Made by a program: the position numbers and the translations under genes | The notes under the pieces: generated by a model | Told to the model about the DNA's origin: nothing | The model's database searches: none | The model's input: only the letters and a program-made list of their open reading frames with translations | Source of the DNA: Rhodocyclales bacterium | Lineage (GTDB): Bacteria > Pseudomonadota > Gammaproteobacteria > Burkholderiales > Rhodocyclaceae | Length of the DNA: 64,000 nt | Assembly: GCA_016183655.1 (NCBI GenBank) | Contig: JACPEH010000022.1 | Span: forward strand, 1-64,000 | Reading direction: 5' to 3' | In this document: positions 44,521-53,600 of the stretch, in pieces | Numbering within the stretch: the stretch's first letter is position 1 | Layout: each line of letters begins with the position of its first letter

Positions 44521-45786
44521 ATGCCGATGCCCCCCACCGTCCCCCGTCGCGTGGCAGTGACCGGCATGGGCGCATTGTGCTCGCTGGGTGACGATGTCGA
44601 GGAAATCTGGCAGTCGATCGGCGCATACCGCCTCGGCTATCGCTACGCGCCACTGGAAAAGGCCAAGGTCGGCGCGCGTTTTTTCGGCACCCTGGAAACG
44701 GTGCCGAACTACAAGCCCATCCCCAAATCGATCGACAAGTTCCTGCCTGAATTCGCGAGGCTCGGCTTCATCACGGCGAAGCAGGCGCTCGCCATGGCGT
44801 TCGGCGAGCGCTCGGCACATGATTATTACGGCTCGCTGGAATGCGGTGTCATCTTCGGCACCGGTTGGGGCGGAACGGACTACATCGCCGAATTTGCCGA
44901 GGATTTTCTCGGCACCGGATTAAGTTCCCCGTTTTCGTGCATGAAGGGCATGCACAACGTCGGCACCGCGGCGATCTCCATGCACTGGAAGCTGCGCGGC
45001 TACCAGAACACCCCGGTCGCGGCCTGTGCCGCAAGCAGCATCGCCGTCGGCGACGCGTTCGAGCTGATCCGTAGCGGACGCGCGCGCATGATGCTGGCGG
45101 GGGGCGCCGAAAGCCTCAAGGGCGACGCCAGCATCTGGAGCGCCGACGTGCTGCAGGCCCTGTCCAAGGAGAAATCGGAACTCAGGCGTGCCTGCTGCCC
45201 CTTCAGTGCCGACCGCAGCGGCTTCATCATGTCGGAAGGGGCCGGCGCCGTCTGCCTCGAAGACATGGAGTCGGCACAAGCCCGTGGCGCCACGATCCTG
45301 GCGGAAATCGTCGGCTACGGAAATTACTCCGACGCCTTCGACATGACCGCCCCCGCTCCCGACCTGGAAGCGCGCGTGGCCTGCATCGAGCGCGCGTGTC
45401 GCCAGGCCGGCATCGCGCCACAGGCGGTCGACTACATCAACGCGCATGGCACATCGACGCCGCTCAACGACCTCAACGAAACCGAGTGCATCAAGCGCTT
45501 CTTCGGCCCCCATGCGCCCCGCATCCCGGTTTCCAGCACCAAGTCGTACACCGGCCACCTGATGGGTGCGGCCGGCGTCATGGAATCCATCTTCTGCGTC
45601 AAGACACTGCAGACCGGCCTGATCCCCGCCACCGCCAATCTCGACCGGCCCGACCCCGCCTGCGATCTCGACTACGTGCCGAACCGCCACCGCCACGACC
45701 GGGCGCTCGACGTCGCGCTCAACCTCAACTACGGCTTTGGCGGCAGCAACAGCGCCCTGCTGTTCCGCAAGTACGACGGCGCATGA
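44521..45786 (+). CDS. Beta-ketoacyl-ACP synthase (FabF/KAS II-like)
   Basis: 421 residues, full length. The catalytic triad Cys-His-His is present: C169 in VAACAASSIAVGDAF, H309 in NAHGTSTPLND and H346 in KSYTGHLMGAAG. Terminal GFGGSNSAL is also conserved. The enzyme condenses an acyl thioester with malonyl-ACP. The N-terminal region after VTGMGALCSLGDD has an insertion-like segment (RYAPLEKAKVGARFFG...) unlike standard FabF, suggesting a dedicated pathway rather than housekeeping fatty acid synthesis. Followed by a four-base overlap with the dehydratase gene. Confidence 0.92.
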   Translation: MPMPPTVPRRVAVTGMGALCSLGDDVEEIWQSIGAYRLGYRYAPLEKAKVGARFFGTLETVPNYKPIPKSIDKFLPEFARLGFITAKQALAMAFGERSAHDYYGSLECGVIFGTGWGGTDYIAEFAEDFLGTGLSSPFSCMKGMHNVGTAAISMHWKLRGYQNTPVAACAASSIAVGDAFELIRSGRARMMLAGGAESLKGDASIWSADVLQALSKEKSELRRACCPFSADRSGFIMSEGAGAVCLEDMESAQARGATILAEIVGYGNYSDAFDMTAPAPDLEARVACIERACRQAGIAPQAVDYINAHGTSTPLNDLNETECIKRFFGPHAPRIPVSSTKSYTGHLMGAAGVMESIFCVKTLQTGLIPATANLDRPDPACDLDYVPNRHRHDRALDVALNLNYGFGGSNSALLFRKYDGA

Positions 45787-46616
45787 CCCCCATCGTTTTC
45801 GACGCGCAGGCGCTGCGCGCCTGGACCGATTTCTCCGGCGACCGCAATCCGGTGCATTTCGACCCCGCGGCCGCGCGGCAATTGCTCGGCACCGAAACCG
45901 TCGTCGCCCACGGCATGCTCGCGATGCTGCCGCTCAAGAACGCCATCGCCCAGGCGATACCCGTCAAGCCCTCCGCCAGGCACCCCGCCGACCATTGGCA
46001 CTGGCAAGCGCTGCTCCGGCGCCCGGTGCTGTGCGACACCGCCTACACCGTGCACACAAGCCACCGCCCCGCCGACGATATGGTGACGGCGAGTCTCGAC
46101 TCCCTGGCGGAAGGTGTGCGGCACATCACCTCGCGCGTCGTTCCGGCGACAACCGCCCCTCTCGGCCGCGGCCACCGACCACGCTTTCCGCTAGAAGCCG
46201 AGCGCGTCGCAACGCAACACCAGCAGTTCCACAGCGCGTTTCCGGGCTACGCCAAGCGCTGGATCTTCTACGACGCGCTCCTGTTCGCACGCTACCTCGA
46301 ACATCATCTGCTCGACCTGCTGGCCGCGATGCACATCCCCATCCGCCAGCCGCGCGAAGCCATGGCCGGGGAGATCGCCCTCCTCCAGATCGGCCACGCC
46401 GTCACGGCCAGCGGCACGATGCTGCGCGCCCCCGACGCCGCCCCCGCGGAAACCCTGCACTACAGCCTGGCACAGCCCTGCATCACCGGCACAGGCGACA
46501 CCCGCTATGCGACCATTCAAACGACGCTCCATGACTCCCGACGCCCGCTGCTCGCGCAGGAAATCACCTTGATGATCCAGACCCGGAGCCCGGCGCCGAC
46601 GATTCACCCCCACTGA
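45783..46616 (+). CDS. MaoC-like hot-dog dehydratase
   Basis: 277 residues. The N-terminal hot-dog domain has the (R)-hydratase signature (WTDFSGDRNPVHFDPAAARQ followed by VVAHGMLAMLPL), including Asp and His of the catalytic pair. The C-terminal half is a second hot-dog-like region (YAKRWIFYDALLFARYLEHH), more divergent. Likely role: dehydration of beta-hydroxyacyl-ACP in the cassette. Starts by ATGA overlap with the ketosynthase stop; a longer frame upstream is antisense-like and was discarded. Confidence 0.82.
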   Translation: MTPIVFDAQALRAWTDFSGDRNPVHFDPAAARQLLGTETVVAHGMLAMLPLKNAIAQAIPVKPSARHPADHWHWQALLRRPVLCDTAYTVHTSHRPADDMVTASLDSLAEGVRHITSRVVPATTAPLGRGHRPRFPLEAERVATQHQQFHSAFPGYAKRWIFYDALLFARYLEHHLLDLLAAMHIPIRQPREAMAGEIALLQIGHAVTASGTMLRAPDAAPAETLHYSLAQPCITGTGDTRYATIQTTLHDSRRPLLAQEITLMIQTRSPAPTIHPH

Positions 46617-46637
46617 AAGAGCTTCCCCGACACGCCC

Positions 46638-46874
46638 ATGGAACCGAAAACCCGCGAATTCCTCGCCCAGTCCGTCCGGAACATCTGCGACTACGATGGC
46701 GAGATCACCGAAACCACGCTGCTGAAAGACCTGCAACTGGAAAGCCTCGACTACGTCGCCATCCAGATCGACATCAAGCGGCATCTCGGCATCGACATCG
46801 ATTACGACGACTTCACCGAACGCCGGATCGAAACCGTCGGCGACTTCGTCCGCTATATCGACTCCTTGCGCTGA
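46638..46874 (+). CDS. Acyl carrier protein
   Basis: 78 residues, acidic and helical. The phosphopantetheine attachment serine is S36 in QLESLDYVAIQI, with E instead of the usual D before it (LESLD). Followed by the helix IDIKRHLGIDIDYDDFTE. Normal ACP size. It would carry the growing chain for the neighbouring ketosynthase, dehydratase and ketoreductase. 21 bases after the dehydratase, 3 bases before the reductase. Confidence 0.9.
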   Translation: MEPKTREFLAQSVRNICDYDGEITETTLLKDLQLESLDYVAIQIDIKRHLGIDIDYDDFTERRIETVGDFVRYIDSLR

Positions 46875-46877
46875 CAC

Positions 46878-47633
46878 ATGGGCAGCCATCAGGACACCGA
46901 GCGACGCTGGGCGCTCGTCACCGGCGGGTCACGCGGCATCGGCGAAGCCGTGGTCCGGCGACTCAGCGCCGCCGGTCTCAATGTCGCATTCACCTACCGG
47001 CAATCCGGCGCTGCCGCGGACGCCCTCGCCGCCGAGCTGCACGGCAACACCCGCTGGTGCAAGGCATTCGCATGCGACGCCGCCGACCGCGGCACCGTGA
47101 ACCAACTGGCGAGGCAGCTCACGGCCGATTACGGGGCGCCGTATGCCCTCATCCACAACGCCGGCCAGACCCGCGATGCGCTGCTGATGAACATGCAGGA
47201 GAGCGACTGGGAAACCCTGGTCGATACCAACCTCAATTCCGCCTACTACCTGACCCGCGCCTTCGTGAAGGAGATGCTGGTCGCCGGCGACGGCTGCATC
47301 GTGCTCATGGGTTCCGCCGCTGCCCTGCGCGCCAACATCGGCCAGACCAACTACGCCGCCACCAAGGCAGCGCTGAACGGCTTCTGCAAATCGCTCGCGG
47401 CCGAAGTGGGACGTTTCAACGTCCGCGTAAACGTCGTCGCCCCGGGAATCGTCCGCACCGACATGACCGCCAGGCTGGCCGACGCCACCGGCAGGAAGCT
47501 GCTCGCCCACATTCCGCTGCGGCGACTCGGCGAACCCGACGACGTCGCCCGCATGGTGGAGTACCTGCTCGGCCCGGGAGGCAGCTACGTCACCGGGCAG
47601 TGCTTTGTCGTCGATGGCGGCCTGACTGCTTGA
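46878..47633 (+). CDS. fabG: 3-ketoacyl-ACP reductase, FabG-like SDR
   Basis: 251 residues, classical short-chain dehydrogenase. Cofactor site TGGSRGIG (15-22), NAG (94-96), catalytic S146, Y159 and K163 (YAATK), and the C-terminal [15 protein letters not shown]. It reduces 3-ketoacyl-ACP with NADPH. Last gene of the acyl cassette. There is no acyltransferase, enoyl reductase, ligase or thioesterase nearby, so starter units and release depend on genes elsewhere. Confidence 0.92.
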   Translation: MGSHQDTERRWALVTGGSRGIGEAVVRRLSAAGLNVAFTYRQSGAAADALAAELHGNTRWCKAFACDAADRGTVNQLARQLTADYGAPYALIHNAGQTRDALLMNMQESDWETLVDTNLNSAYYLTRAFVKEMLVAGDGCIVLMGSAAALRANIGQTNYAATKAALNGFCKSLAAEVGRFNVRVNVVAPGIVRTDMTARLADATGRKLLAHIPLRRLGEPDDVARMVEYLLGPGGSYVTGQCFVVDGGLTA

Positions 47634-47711
47634 CCGGCCGCCCTTCGCGAGCGGAACATCGGGAATCTTTAAAATCAAACGATAAACACGCCGACCCTGC
47701 CAGTTGCGCCG

Positions 47712-48233
47712 ATGAAACTACCGAGACCTGAACTCACCATTCGCCCGTTCGCACAGTTCGACTCGCCGGAGGAGCTGGCATCGCTGGTCCGCACCGCATA
47801 CGCGCCAATCGCCGCGCTCGGACTCAAAGTTTCCGGTGCATCGCTCACCCACGAGACCCTGCTTAAACGATTGGCCAGCGGCAACTGCCTGGTCGCCGAG
47901 TGCGGGGGAAAGCTGATCGGCACCCTCCTGATCCGCCCGCGTTTCCTCACCCCCCAATGCGCGTTCCTGGCCAGCGAGGGACTGGCCTACTTCTACCAGT
48001 TCGCCGTGCTGCCGGAGTTTCAGCGACAAGGCGTCGGCACGCTGCTGCAGGACGCCGGAGAACGCTATGCGCGCCGACTGGGATACACGATGGTTGCGGG
48101 CGATACACCCGAGCCGCTGGAACACCTCGTTCGCTACTATCTGCGCAGAGGCCGGCAAATCGTCGACTACGTGACCTGGAATACGCAAAACTTCAGAAGC
48201 GTGGTAACGGCCAAAGCGCTCTCCGACGCATAA
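47712..48233 (+). CDS. GNAT-family N-acetyltransferase
   Basis: 173 residues. The acetyl-CoA-binding motif A is present (FYQFAVLPEFQRQGVGTLLQ followed by DAGERYARRLGY), with QRQGVG fitting the Q/RxxGxG/A rule. The N-terminal half begins LTIRPFAQFDSPEELASLVR. The acceptor substrate cannot be told from sequence. It starts 78 bases after fabG, with no terminator seen, so it could belong to the same transcript. Confidence 0.88.
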   Translation: MKLPRPELTIRPFAQFDSPEELASLVRTAYAPIAALGLKVSGASLTHETLLKRLASGNCLVAECGGKLIGTLLIRPRFLTPQCAFLASEGLAYFYQFAVLPEFQRQGVGTLLQDAGERYARRLGYTMVAGDTPEPLEHLVRYYLRRGRQIVDYVTWNTQNFRSVVTAKALSDA

Positions 48234-48513
48234 GGACTGCCCGTCACGCCCGTCCAGCCGATGTGCCGCCTATCATCCAGCGCTCGACACATCTGCTCCC
48301 TGGCGGAAGGCAGCGCGGGGAAACCGGCAAGTCCGGTTCGCAAGGACAACGCTGAGTTCGGGAACGGTTCCGATTTGGAATGCGCGAGGGAACGGCATGA
48401 CCGAATTCTGTCCCCCCGAATTTTCGTCTCGGGAAAATAATCATGCCCCCTTATCTGCTGTACCTGGCTGGAGTCATGAATTATCATTTTTGTAGGCTGA
48501 GCAAGGAACCGCC
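48234..48513. other. Intergenic region before the MntA-HepT module
   Basis: 280 bases with no credible gene. It holds GAATTCTGTCCCCCCGAATT-like sequence near 48403, weakly similar to the tandem motif at 49833-49880. Promoter elements for the toxin-antitoxin operon should lie at its right end but are not distinct. Confidence 0.5.
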
Positions 48514-48804
48514 ATGAAACCATCCGAAGCACTACGAATCCACCGTGACGCCGTTCTCGCCATCGCGGACAGCAATGGTGCGAAGAACGTTCGCATTTTT
48601 GGATCGGTACTGCATGGGCGGGACAAGGAGGGGAGCGACGTCGACCTGCTGGTTGATGTCCCCAAGGGAACGACGCTGCTCGACATGGTTCGGCTGCAAA
48701 ACGCCATCGAGAAAGAGTTGGGAGTAACGACGGATGTTCTCACCGCGGGCGATCTCCCGCCGAAATTCCGCAACCTGGTTCTTGAAGAAGCTCGCCCGCT
48801 GTGA
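48514..48804 (+). CDS. mntA: MntA-type nucleotidyltransferase antitoxin
   Basis: 96 residues, minimal nucleotidyltransferase. The catalytic signature GSxxxG...SDxDLLV is intact (about residues 30-47: G30-S31, S41-D42, D44). Known function of the family: AMPylation of the partner HepT toxin, which neutralises it. The next gene starts by GTGA overlap. Start at ATG 48514 with AAGGAA upstream. Confidence 0.88.
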   Translation: MKPSEALRIHRDAVLAIADSNGAKNVRIFGSVLHGRDKEGSDVDLLVDVPKGTTLLDMVRLQNAIEKELGVTTDVLTAGDLPPKFRNLVLEEARPL

Positions 48805-49154
48805 ACCAAGCGCTTCGTGATGCCGATTATCTCGAGCATATCCAGGACGCCATAGCCAGAATTGGCCGGTACACGGCAGACAAGGTTGAAGCCGATTTCC
48901 TGGGTAACGAACTCATTCAGGATGGCGTGATCCGCAATCTGGAAATTATCGGTGAAGCCGTGACCAAGCTAAGCCCCGAACTGAAGGCAAGGTATGCGGG
49001 CGTCCCGTGGGGAGAAAATCCGGGATGCGAAACCATCCACGGCTATATCTCGGTCAACCTGGAAATCGTCTGGAGCACTGTGCAGAAAGTGGTGCCCGAC
49101 TTTCTCGGCAAAATAACCGACATCCAGCGAGAACTGGGGCTCCCGCCACAATAA
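48801..49154 (+). CDS. hepT: HepT-like HEPN toxin, catalytic arginine apparently lost
   Basis: 117 residues, DUF86/HepT family: helical HEPN domain with IRNLEIIGEAVTKLSPELKA, VPW and HGYISVNLEIVW. Active HepT RNases carry an Arg four to six residues before the His (pattern MRNxxxHxY). Here the residues before H80 are NPGCETI, with no Arg. The codons ATG-CGA-AAC (Met-Arg-Asn) are present at 49025-49033 but out of frame, so small compensating deletions have probably removed the motif. GTG start overlapping the mntA stop. Confidence 0.82.
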   Translation: MNQALRDADYLEHIQDAIARIGRYTADKVEADFLGNELIQDGVIRNLEIIGEAVTKLSPELKARYAGVPWGENPGCETIHGYISVNLEIVWSTVQKVVPDFLGKITDIQRELGLPPQ

Positions 49155-49196
49155 CAAAGGGAAGCGTCCCGTTTCCTGAACCCCAGGAGCAACAGG

Positions 49197-49502
49197 CTAC
49201 GCCGCATGCGGCATCGGGCGAACCTCCAAGGCGATCCGCTTGCCGGCCCCCTGTTCGGCCAGCTTCAAGTCATACGCCGTCTGCAGATTGAGCCAGAACT
49301 GCGCACTTGTATCGAAGAATCGAGCCAAACGTAGCGCCGTATCCGGCGATACGGCACGTCGTTCGCGCACAATGTCGTTGATTCGCGGCGCCGGCACATG
49401 CAATGCCATCGCCAGGGCGTTGGCACTCATTCCAAGCGGGCCGAGAAACTCTTCGCGCAAGATTTCGCCGGGGTGAATGGGGCGCATTTTGTTCGCAGGC
49501 AT
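49197..49502 (-). CDS. higA: HigA antitoxin
   Basis: 101 residues. The HigA family N-terminus (MRPIHPGEILREEFLGPLGM) is followed by a Xre-type helix-turn-helix (SANALAMALHVPAPRINDIV) and the typical DTALRLARFFDTSAQFWLNL. It binds its promoter and neutralises HigB. It lies 9 bases after higB, the toxin-first order usual for this family. Confidence 0.93.
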   Translation of the reverse strand: MPANKMRPIHPGEILREEFLGPLGMSANALAMALHVPAPRINDIVRERRAVSPDTALRLARFFDTSAQFWLNLQTAYDLKLAEQGAGKRIALEVRPMPHAA

Positions 49503-49511
49503 AGCAACCTC

Positions 49512-49793
49512 TCAGTGGTAATCGACGATTTCAACACCCTCGGGCCCGGAAGGCGACCAGACGAAACAGACTCGCCACTGGTCGTTGATGCGGATGCTGT
49601 GCTGGCCGGCACGGCTGCCACTCAAGGCTTCCAGGCGGTTTCCCGGCGGCGCCCTCAGATCGCGCAACTCGCAAGCATCGTCCAGCATTTGCAGCTTGCG
49701 CTGCGCAACGCCTTCAATATTGCGAAACCGCTTCGGGTGACGCCCGGCATACAGCGCCTCGGTGTCATGACAGCGAAAGGAGAGAATCGACAT
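49512..49793 (-). CDS. higB: HigB toxin (RelE superfamily)
   Basis: 93 residues. The fold signature is clear: RKLQMLDDACELRDLRAPPG, NRLEALSGSRAGQHSIRIND, QWRVCFVWSPSGPEGVEIVD. HigB enzymes cleave mRNA on the ribosome. Key basic and aromatic residues near the C-terminus (R in SIRIND, QWR) are kept. The ATG at 49793 lies very close to the predicted -10 box, so the mRNA may have almost no leader. Confidence 0.92.
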   Translation of the reverse strand: MSILSFRCHDTEALYAGRHPKRFRNIEGVAQRKLQMLDDACELRDLRAPPGNRLEALSGSRAGQHSIRINDQWRVCFVWSPSGPEGVEIVDYH

Positions 49794-49798
49794 GCGCC

Positions 49799-49836
49799 AA
49801 CATATAACGCGATGCGTTTATTGTCAAACGATAAAC
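49799..49836 (-). promoter_or_regulatory. higBA promoter and probable HigA operator
   Basis: Minus strand: TTGACA (49822-49827), 17-base spacer, TATGTT (49799-49804). The -35 lies in an imperfect dyad, GTTTAT-N9-ATAAAC (49816-49836), a likely HigA operator. Thirteen bases of it (TCAAACGATAAAC) recur at 47675-47687. Confidence 0.6.
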
Positions 49837-49880
49837 GTGGTCTGTCCCCTATTACTAAACGTGGTCTGTCCCCTATTACT
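49833..49880. repeat. Two tandem copies of a 24-bp REP-like motif
   Basis: Units 49833-49856 and 49857-49880 are identical and contain GTGGTCTGTCCCC and TATTACT. GTCTGTCCCC/GGGGACAGAC motifs of this kind are common in dispersed repeats of proteobacteria. The second copy fuses directly to a truncated brnT coding sequence. Confidence 0.75.
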
Positions 49881-50050
49881 ACAGCGAGACCGAGGAACGC
49901 TGGATGACCGTCGGGGTGAACCCCGCCGGTAAGTTGCTGGCGGTCTCGCATACGTTTGTGATGACCGGCCCGCAGCGGGCACGGGTGCGGATCATCTCGG
50001 CGCGCGAGGGGACCCGCAACGAGCGCCAGCAGTACGAGGAAGGGCGGTAG
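49874..50050 (+). pseudogene. brnT: 5'-truncated brnT toxin gene
   Basis: About 58 codons ending at TAG 50048-50050. They encode the C-terminal part of BrnT: ETEERWMTVGVNPAGKLLAV, then RVRIISAREGTRNERQQYEE. BrnT is a RelE-like RNase of about 90-100 residues; the N-terminal third and the start are missing, replaced by the tandem repeat. The antitoxin gene downstream is intact, so the module is an antitoxin remnant. Confidence 0.75.
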
Positions 50051-50078
50051 GCCGCTCGCAACGATGAAGGAAACGACG

Positions 50079-50312
50079 ATGGCACAGACACTGAATCACG
50101 ATGACGACGATATGCCCGCCGAGATTGATTTCTCGAAGGGCACGCGCGGCAAGTTCTACAGCCCCAATGCACGCTTTCATCTGCCGGTGTATCTGGATGA
50201 GGCGGTCTTGGCGGTGCTCACCGCTGCCGCTCAGCGCAAGGGCGTGGAGGTCTCCGACCTCGCCAACGAAATGCTCAAGCGCGATATCGAGAACGCCCAG
50301 GCGCTGCGCTGA
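50079..50312 (+). CDS. brnA: BrnA-like antitoxin
   Basis: 77 residues. Acidic N-terminus (DDDDMPAEIDFSKGTRGKFY) followed by the ribbon-helix-helix-like C-terminal part (FHLPVYLDEAVLAVLTAAAQ, GVEVSDLANEMLKRDIE). This is the layout of BrnA, the DNA-binding antitoxin of BrnT. The ATG at 50079 has AAGGAA at good spacing; an ATG at 50064 does not. It follows the truncated brnT. Confidence 0.8.
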   Translation: MAQTLNHDDDDMPAEIDFSKGTRGKFYSPNARFHLPVYLDEAVLAVLTAAAQRKGVEVSDLANEMLKRDIENAQALR

Positions 50313-50346
50313 GACAGGCGCCGCGCAACGCGGCAGCTAAAAAGAC

Positions 50347-50390
50347 AAACCCCGGCGCACCGCTGCCATAGCGGAGCGACCGGGGTTTTT
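50347..50390. terminator. Intrinsic terminator, probably bidirectional
   Basis: AAACCCCGG ... CCGGGGTTTTT with further internal pairing (ACCGCT/AGCGG). The T run on the + strand ends the brnA transcript; the A run on the other side lets it also serve the convergent rhs3-immunity transcript. Confidence 0.85.
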
Positions 50391-50401
50391 GCTTTTGAAA
50401 T

Positions 50402-50638
50402 CTAACGGCTGGCCTTCAGAGATGCCCTGCCTTTCTCCGTTATGCGATAAAGAGGATGGGGATAGCGAGCATCAACCTGCTCAGAAACCAATCCTTCGTT
50501 CACTAAGCTTGTGACGATATCCATGAAGTCGACTCGTCCTCCTAGACCAACGGACGTCAGGCCGCGCTCAAGCTGATACCAAGTCCACTTTCCGTCATTT
50601 TTCTCCACCAACTCGATGATGGTTTGCCGAATGTCCAT
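50402..50638 (-). CDS. Probable immunity protein for tip 3
   Basis: 78 residues. Small helical protein with winged-helix appearance (IVTSLVNEGLVSEQVDARYP, HPLYRITEKGRASLK). Its ATG shares one base with the rhs3 stop (TAATG), the same coupling seen at tip 1. No signal peptide, so a cytoplasmic target is suggested. The family is not recognised; some winged-helix regulators look similar, but position favours immunity. Confidence 0.72.
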   Translation of the reverse strand: MDIRQTIIELVEKNDGKWTWYQLERGLTSVGLGGRVDFMDIVTSLVNEGLVSEQVDARYPHPLYRITEKGRASLKASR

Positions 50639-53600
50639 TAGTTTCCTCCCATCAGCTTGATTGCGTTCGGGTGATACAACCGCGGATCTGTGTTAGGCCC
50701 GAGTATCCGATACTCTTCCAAGGTGGCAGTATGGGTGTTATTCCATAAGCGATAAGCTGCTGCGGGATCGCTTGGCTGACCAGACTCCCAGCCTTGCCGG
50801 CGATACCGTACATATTCACGCAACTCGTGGCTGTAGAAGTTGCGGTCAACGGCAGTTGCTTCAATCTCCCCATTGGAAATCTGGCGCAAGCGATTAGTCA
50901 TGTACTCGTTTGCCGGGTCCGGACCGAAACGTGCAGTGTGCTTTTCGACCACGGATACTCCACTTTCGGTAAACCTAATGTTGTCCGCCGACAGTTCCCG
51001 TAGAGGACCTCCCGCCGCAGCTGGATCAAATTCACGGGTGCTATAAAGCCCTCTTGCTCCTCGTACTTCGCTGTTTGCAACAAGCACCTCACCAAGCTCA
51101 CGAATTCTACCAACTTCCCCCGCCCGTCCCACAGTCGCGAACGGCGCCACCAACAGCCCCGCCTCACTGGCCACGCGGCCAGCGTTATACGTCAGAGTGG
51201 CATAGTCCCCCGCAGCATAAGGCTTGGCGATATTGCTATCCCAAGCGCCGGCAACACCATCGATCGCCGCATTGAGGCTATCAACAGGATGCGAAAGCAC
51301 AGAGACCGCCCCCGCAGCCAGCCCCACCATGGTTTCCCCACGCGCTGTTTGTCGGTCAAGCGCCGCCTGTGCTTCAGGCAAATAACGAGAGAGCGAGCCT
51401 GCCGTAGCGACGTCAAGCACCTGCCAGCCACTGTCATTAACCCAAGACGCTACAGCCCCCAATCCATGAACGAGCGATTTCCCGGTATCGACGACACTGC
51501 GCACAGCCGCTGCCGTGACGCCATAGTCACCGACAAGAGCCGGGCCGTTGTAGCTATTGACGCCATAGTCCCAACCGTCAATGCCAATGGCGGAATTGCC
51601 GGCCGACTGTGCCGCCACAATCGCCACCGGCACCGACCTTCCCTCATTCCCGTAATTCGTCGTCGCCGCCTGCGCCGCCATTTCCGCCCGCTGCTGCTGC
51701 AGATCGGCATAGTAGGCCGCACCCGCCGCACCACGCGCCGCGACGCTGCCCGAAACCGAAATGCGGCTCAGCATTTCGCCGTCCGGGATATTCAGCGTTT
51801 GGCCAGCCCGGATTTCATGCCGCGAGCGCAGGCCATTGAATTCGGCGATCTGATCGAGCGTCTGCGGGTCCGACGTCCCGGCAACCCGAGTCAGCGTGTC
51901 GCCGGCACGAACCGTGACCGTGCGCACGCGAGACGAATCGGTCTCGGTACCGCCTGCGCCACTCTCCAGCGACGGCGCATAGGCAAGACCGCCGCCGTCG
52001 AGACGAAGGCCCTGACCGGAAGGCGCATTCGGGTTGATGCCGGGGAAGTTCGATTCCCGCTCGGCGGTCTGGAGCTGGGCAAGCTGCTGCCCAGCGCGGA
52101 CTGTGCTCTCGATCAGATAACTTCCCAGCGTGTTTCCAAACGCATCCGCCGCCACCCCCCCCCAATTCATCTTGCCGCCAGCAACGACCCGGCTGGCGAC
52201 TCCACTGCCAAGATTACGCACCAGGCTGTTGCCGAAATCGAGTTGAGCTTGGCCGCTCTTCAACGCGGCGCTGTATGCCTCCGTGCTGCCATACTGTGCC
52301 TCGCCGATCAACTGACCGACACCGGCACCAACCCCCGCCGCCGCAACGCCGGTCCAACTGAAACTCTTCTGCGCCCCGATGGCAATTCCCACGCCCTGCG
52401 TAATGACATTGCCGACCACGGCGCCGGCAACCTGCCCGAGGAGTTGGCTTCCGGTGGACGCCGCAACGCTGCCAGCAACCCCCTGAACAACCCCGGAACC
52501 TCCCACAGCAGCACTAACCGCCGCGAGGGCCAGACTACGCCAGGAGAACTTGTCCTGCACCCCCAGCGCAATCCCGACACCTTGGCCGATCACGTTGCCG
52601 AACGCCGCTGCGGCAAACGATGCCAGCAGCGCCGAGGTGCCTAGGGAGCCCCCCATTGCAGCCATACCGACCCCCATTACGCCCATCGACGCCGCCGTCG
52701 CCGACGAAACAGCGCTCATTGCGATAGCAGCAGCACCCGCGGTAAACACAGTTGCAACGATGGCAATGACAGCGGTGATGATGCCCCCCACCCCGCCGCA
52801 CTTGCCCTTCTTCCCCTTCGGCTTCGGCGGTGGCGGCGGATTCGGCAGCGTCGGCGTCGTGTCGCCGATGATCTTGCCCGGCGCATACGGCTGGAAGGTG
52901 TCGCTGGCATTGCGCAGGTTGGTCACCTTGTTGGGGATGACCAGGTTGCGTCCCACCTGCAGGTCGGAATCGCTCTTCAGGCCGTTGGCGTCGGCGATCA
53001 GGTACCACAGCTGGGCGTCGCCGAACATCGCGAGCGCGATGCCGCGCAGCGTGTCGCCGGCGCTGACCACGTAGCTGCCCGGGATGTTGCCGGGGAACTG
53101 GTCGGAGACCGGGGTGTAGTTGTAGTCGAAATTGGCTCCGCTCAAGGCACCGCTGTCGCCGAGCGGCTTGTCGTTGCCGTAGAAGTAGTACTGCGTCTTG
53201 CCGTTTTCGGTCTTCTGCAGGATGTGCCCGGCCTGGTCGGTGACGAACGTGCGGTTCTTGCTGGTGGCGAAGGTTTCGCTGACCGCGGTGATGTTGCCGT
53301 TCTGGTCGTAGCTGGTGGTGGTGGCGCCGGCCTGGAAGTAGGTGGAGGTGCCGGCGACCTTGCTCTCCTTGTAGCTGTCGAACTTGGCGAAGCTGGTGGC
53401 GTAGTAGTTGGTGTAGTTGGTGCCGGTGTAGACCGAGACCTGGTAGTTGGTGTTGTTGCCGACGCCGTCGTAGGCGGTGTAGAGCGTGCGCTGGGTGCGC
53501 GTGCCGCTGCCGTTGTAGACGTTCTGCTCGGTGACCCAGCCGTTGCTGTTGTAGTTGCTGACGCGGCGCTCGCTGACGGTGCCGGGGCTGCTGAAGGTGG

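Noticed and set aside
49833-49880. The tandem 24-bp repeat as a CRISPR or phage attachment site.
   Set aside because: There are only two directly adjacent copies with no spacer, no tRNA and no integrase nearby.
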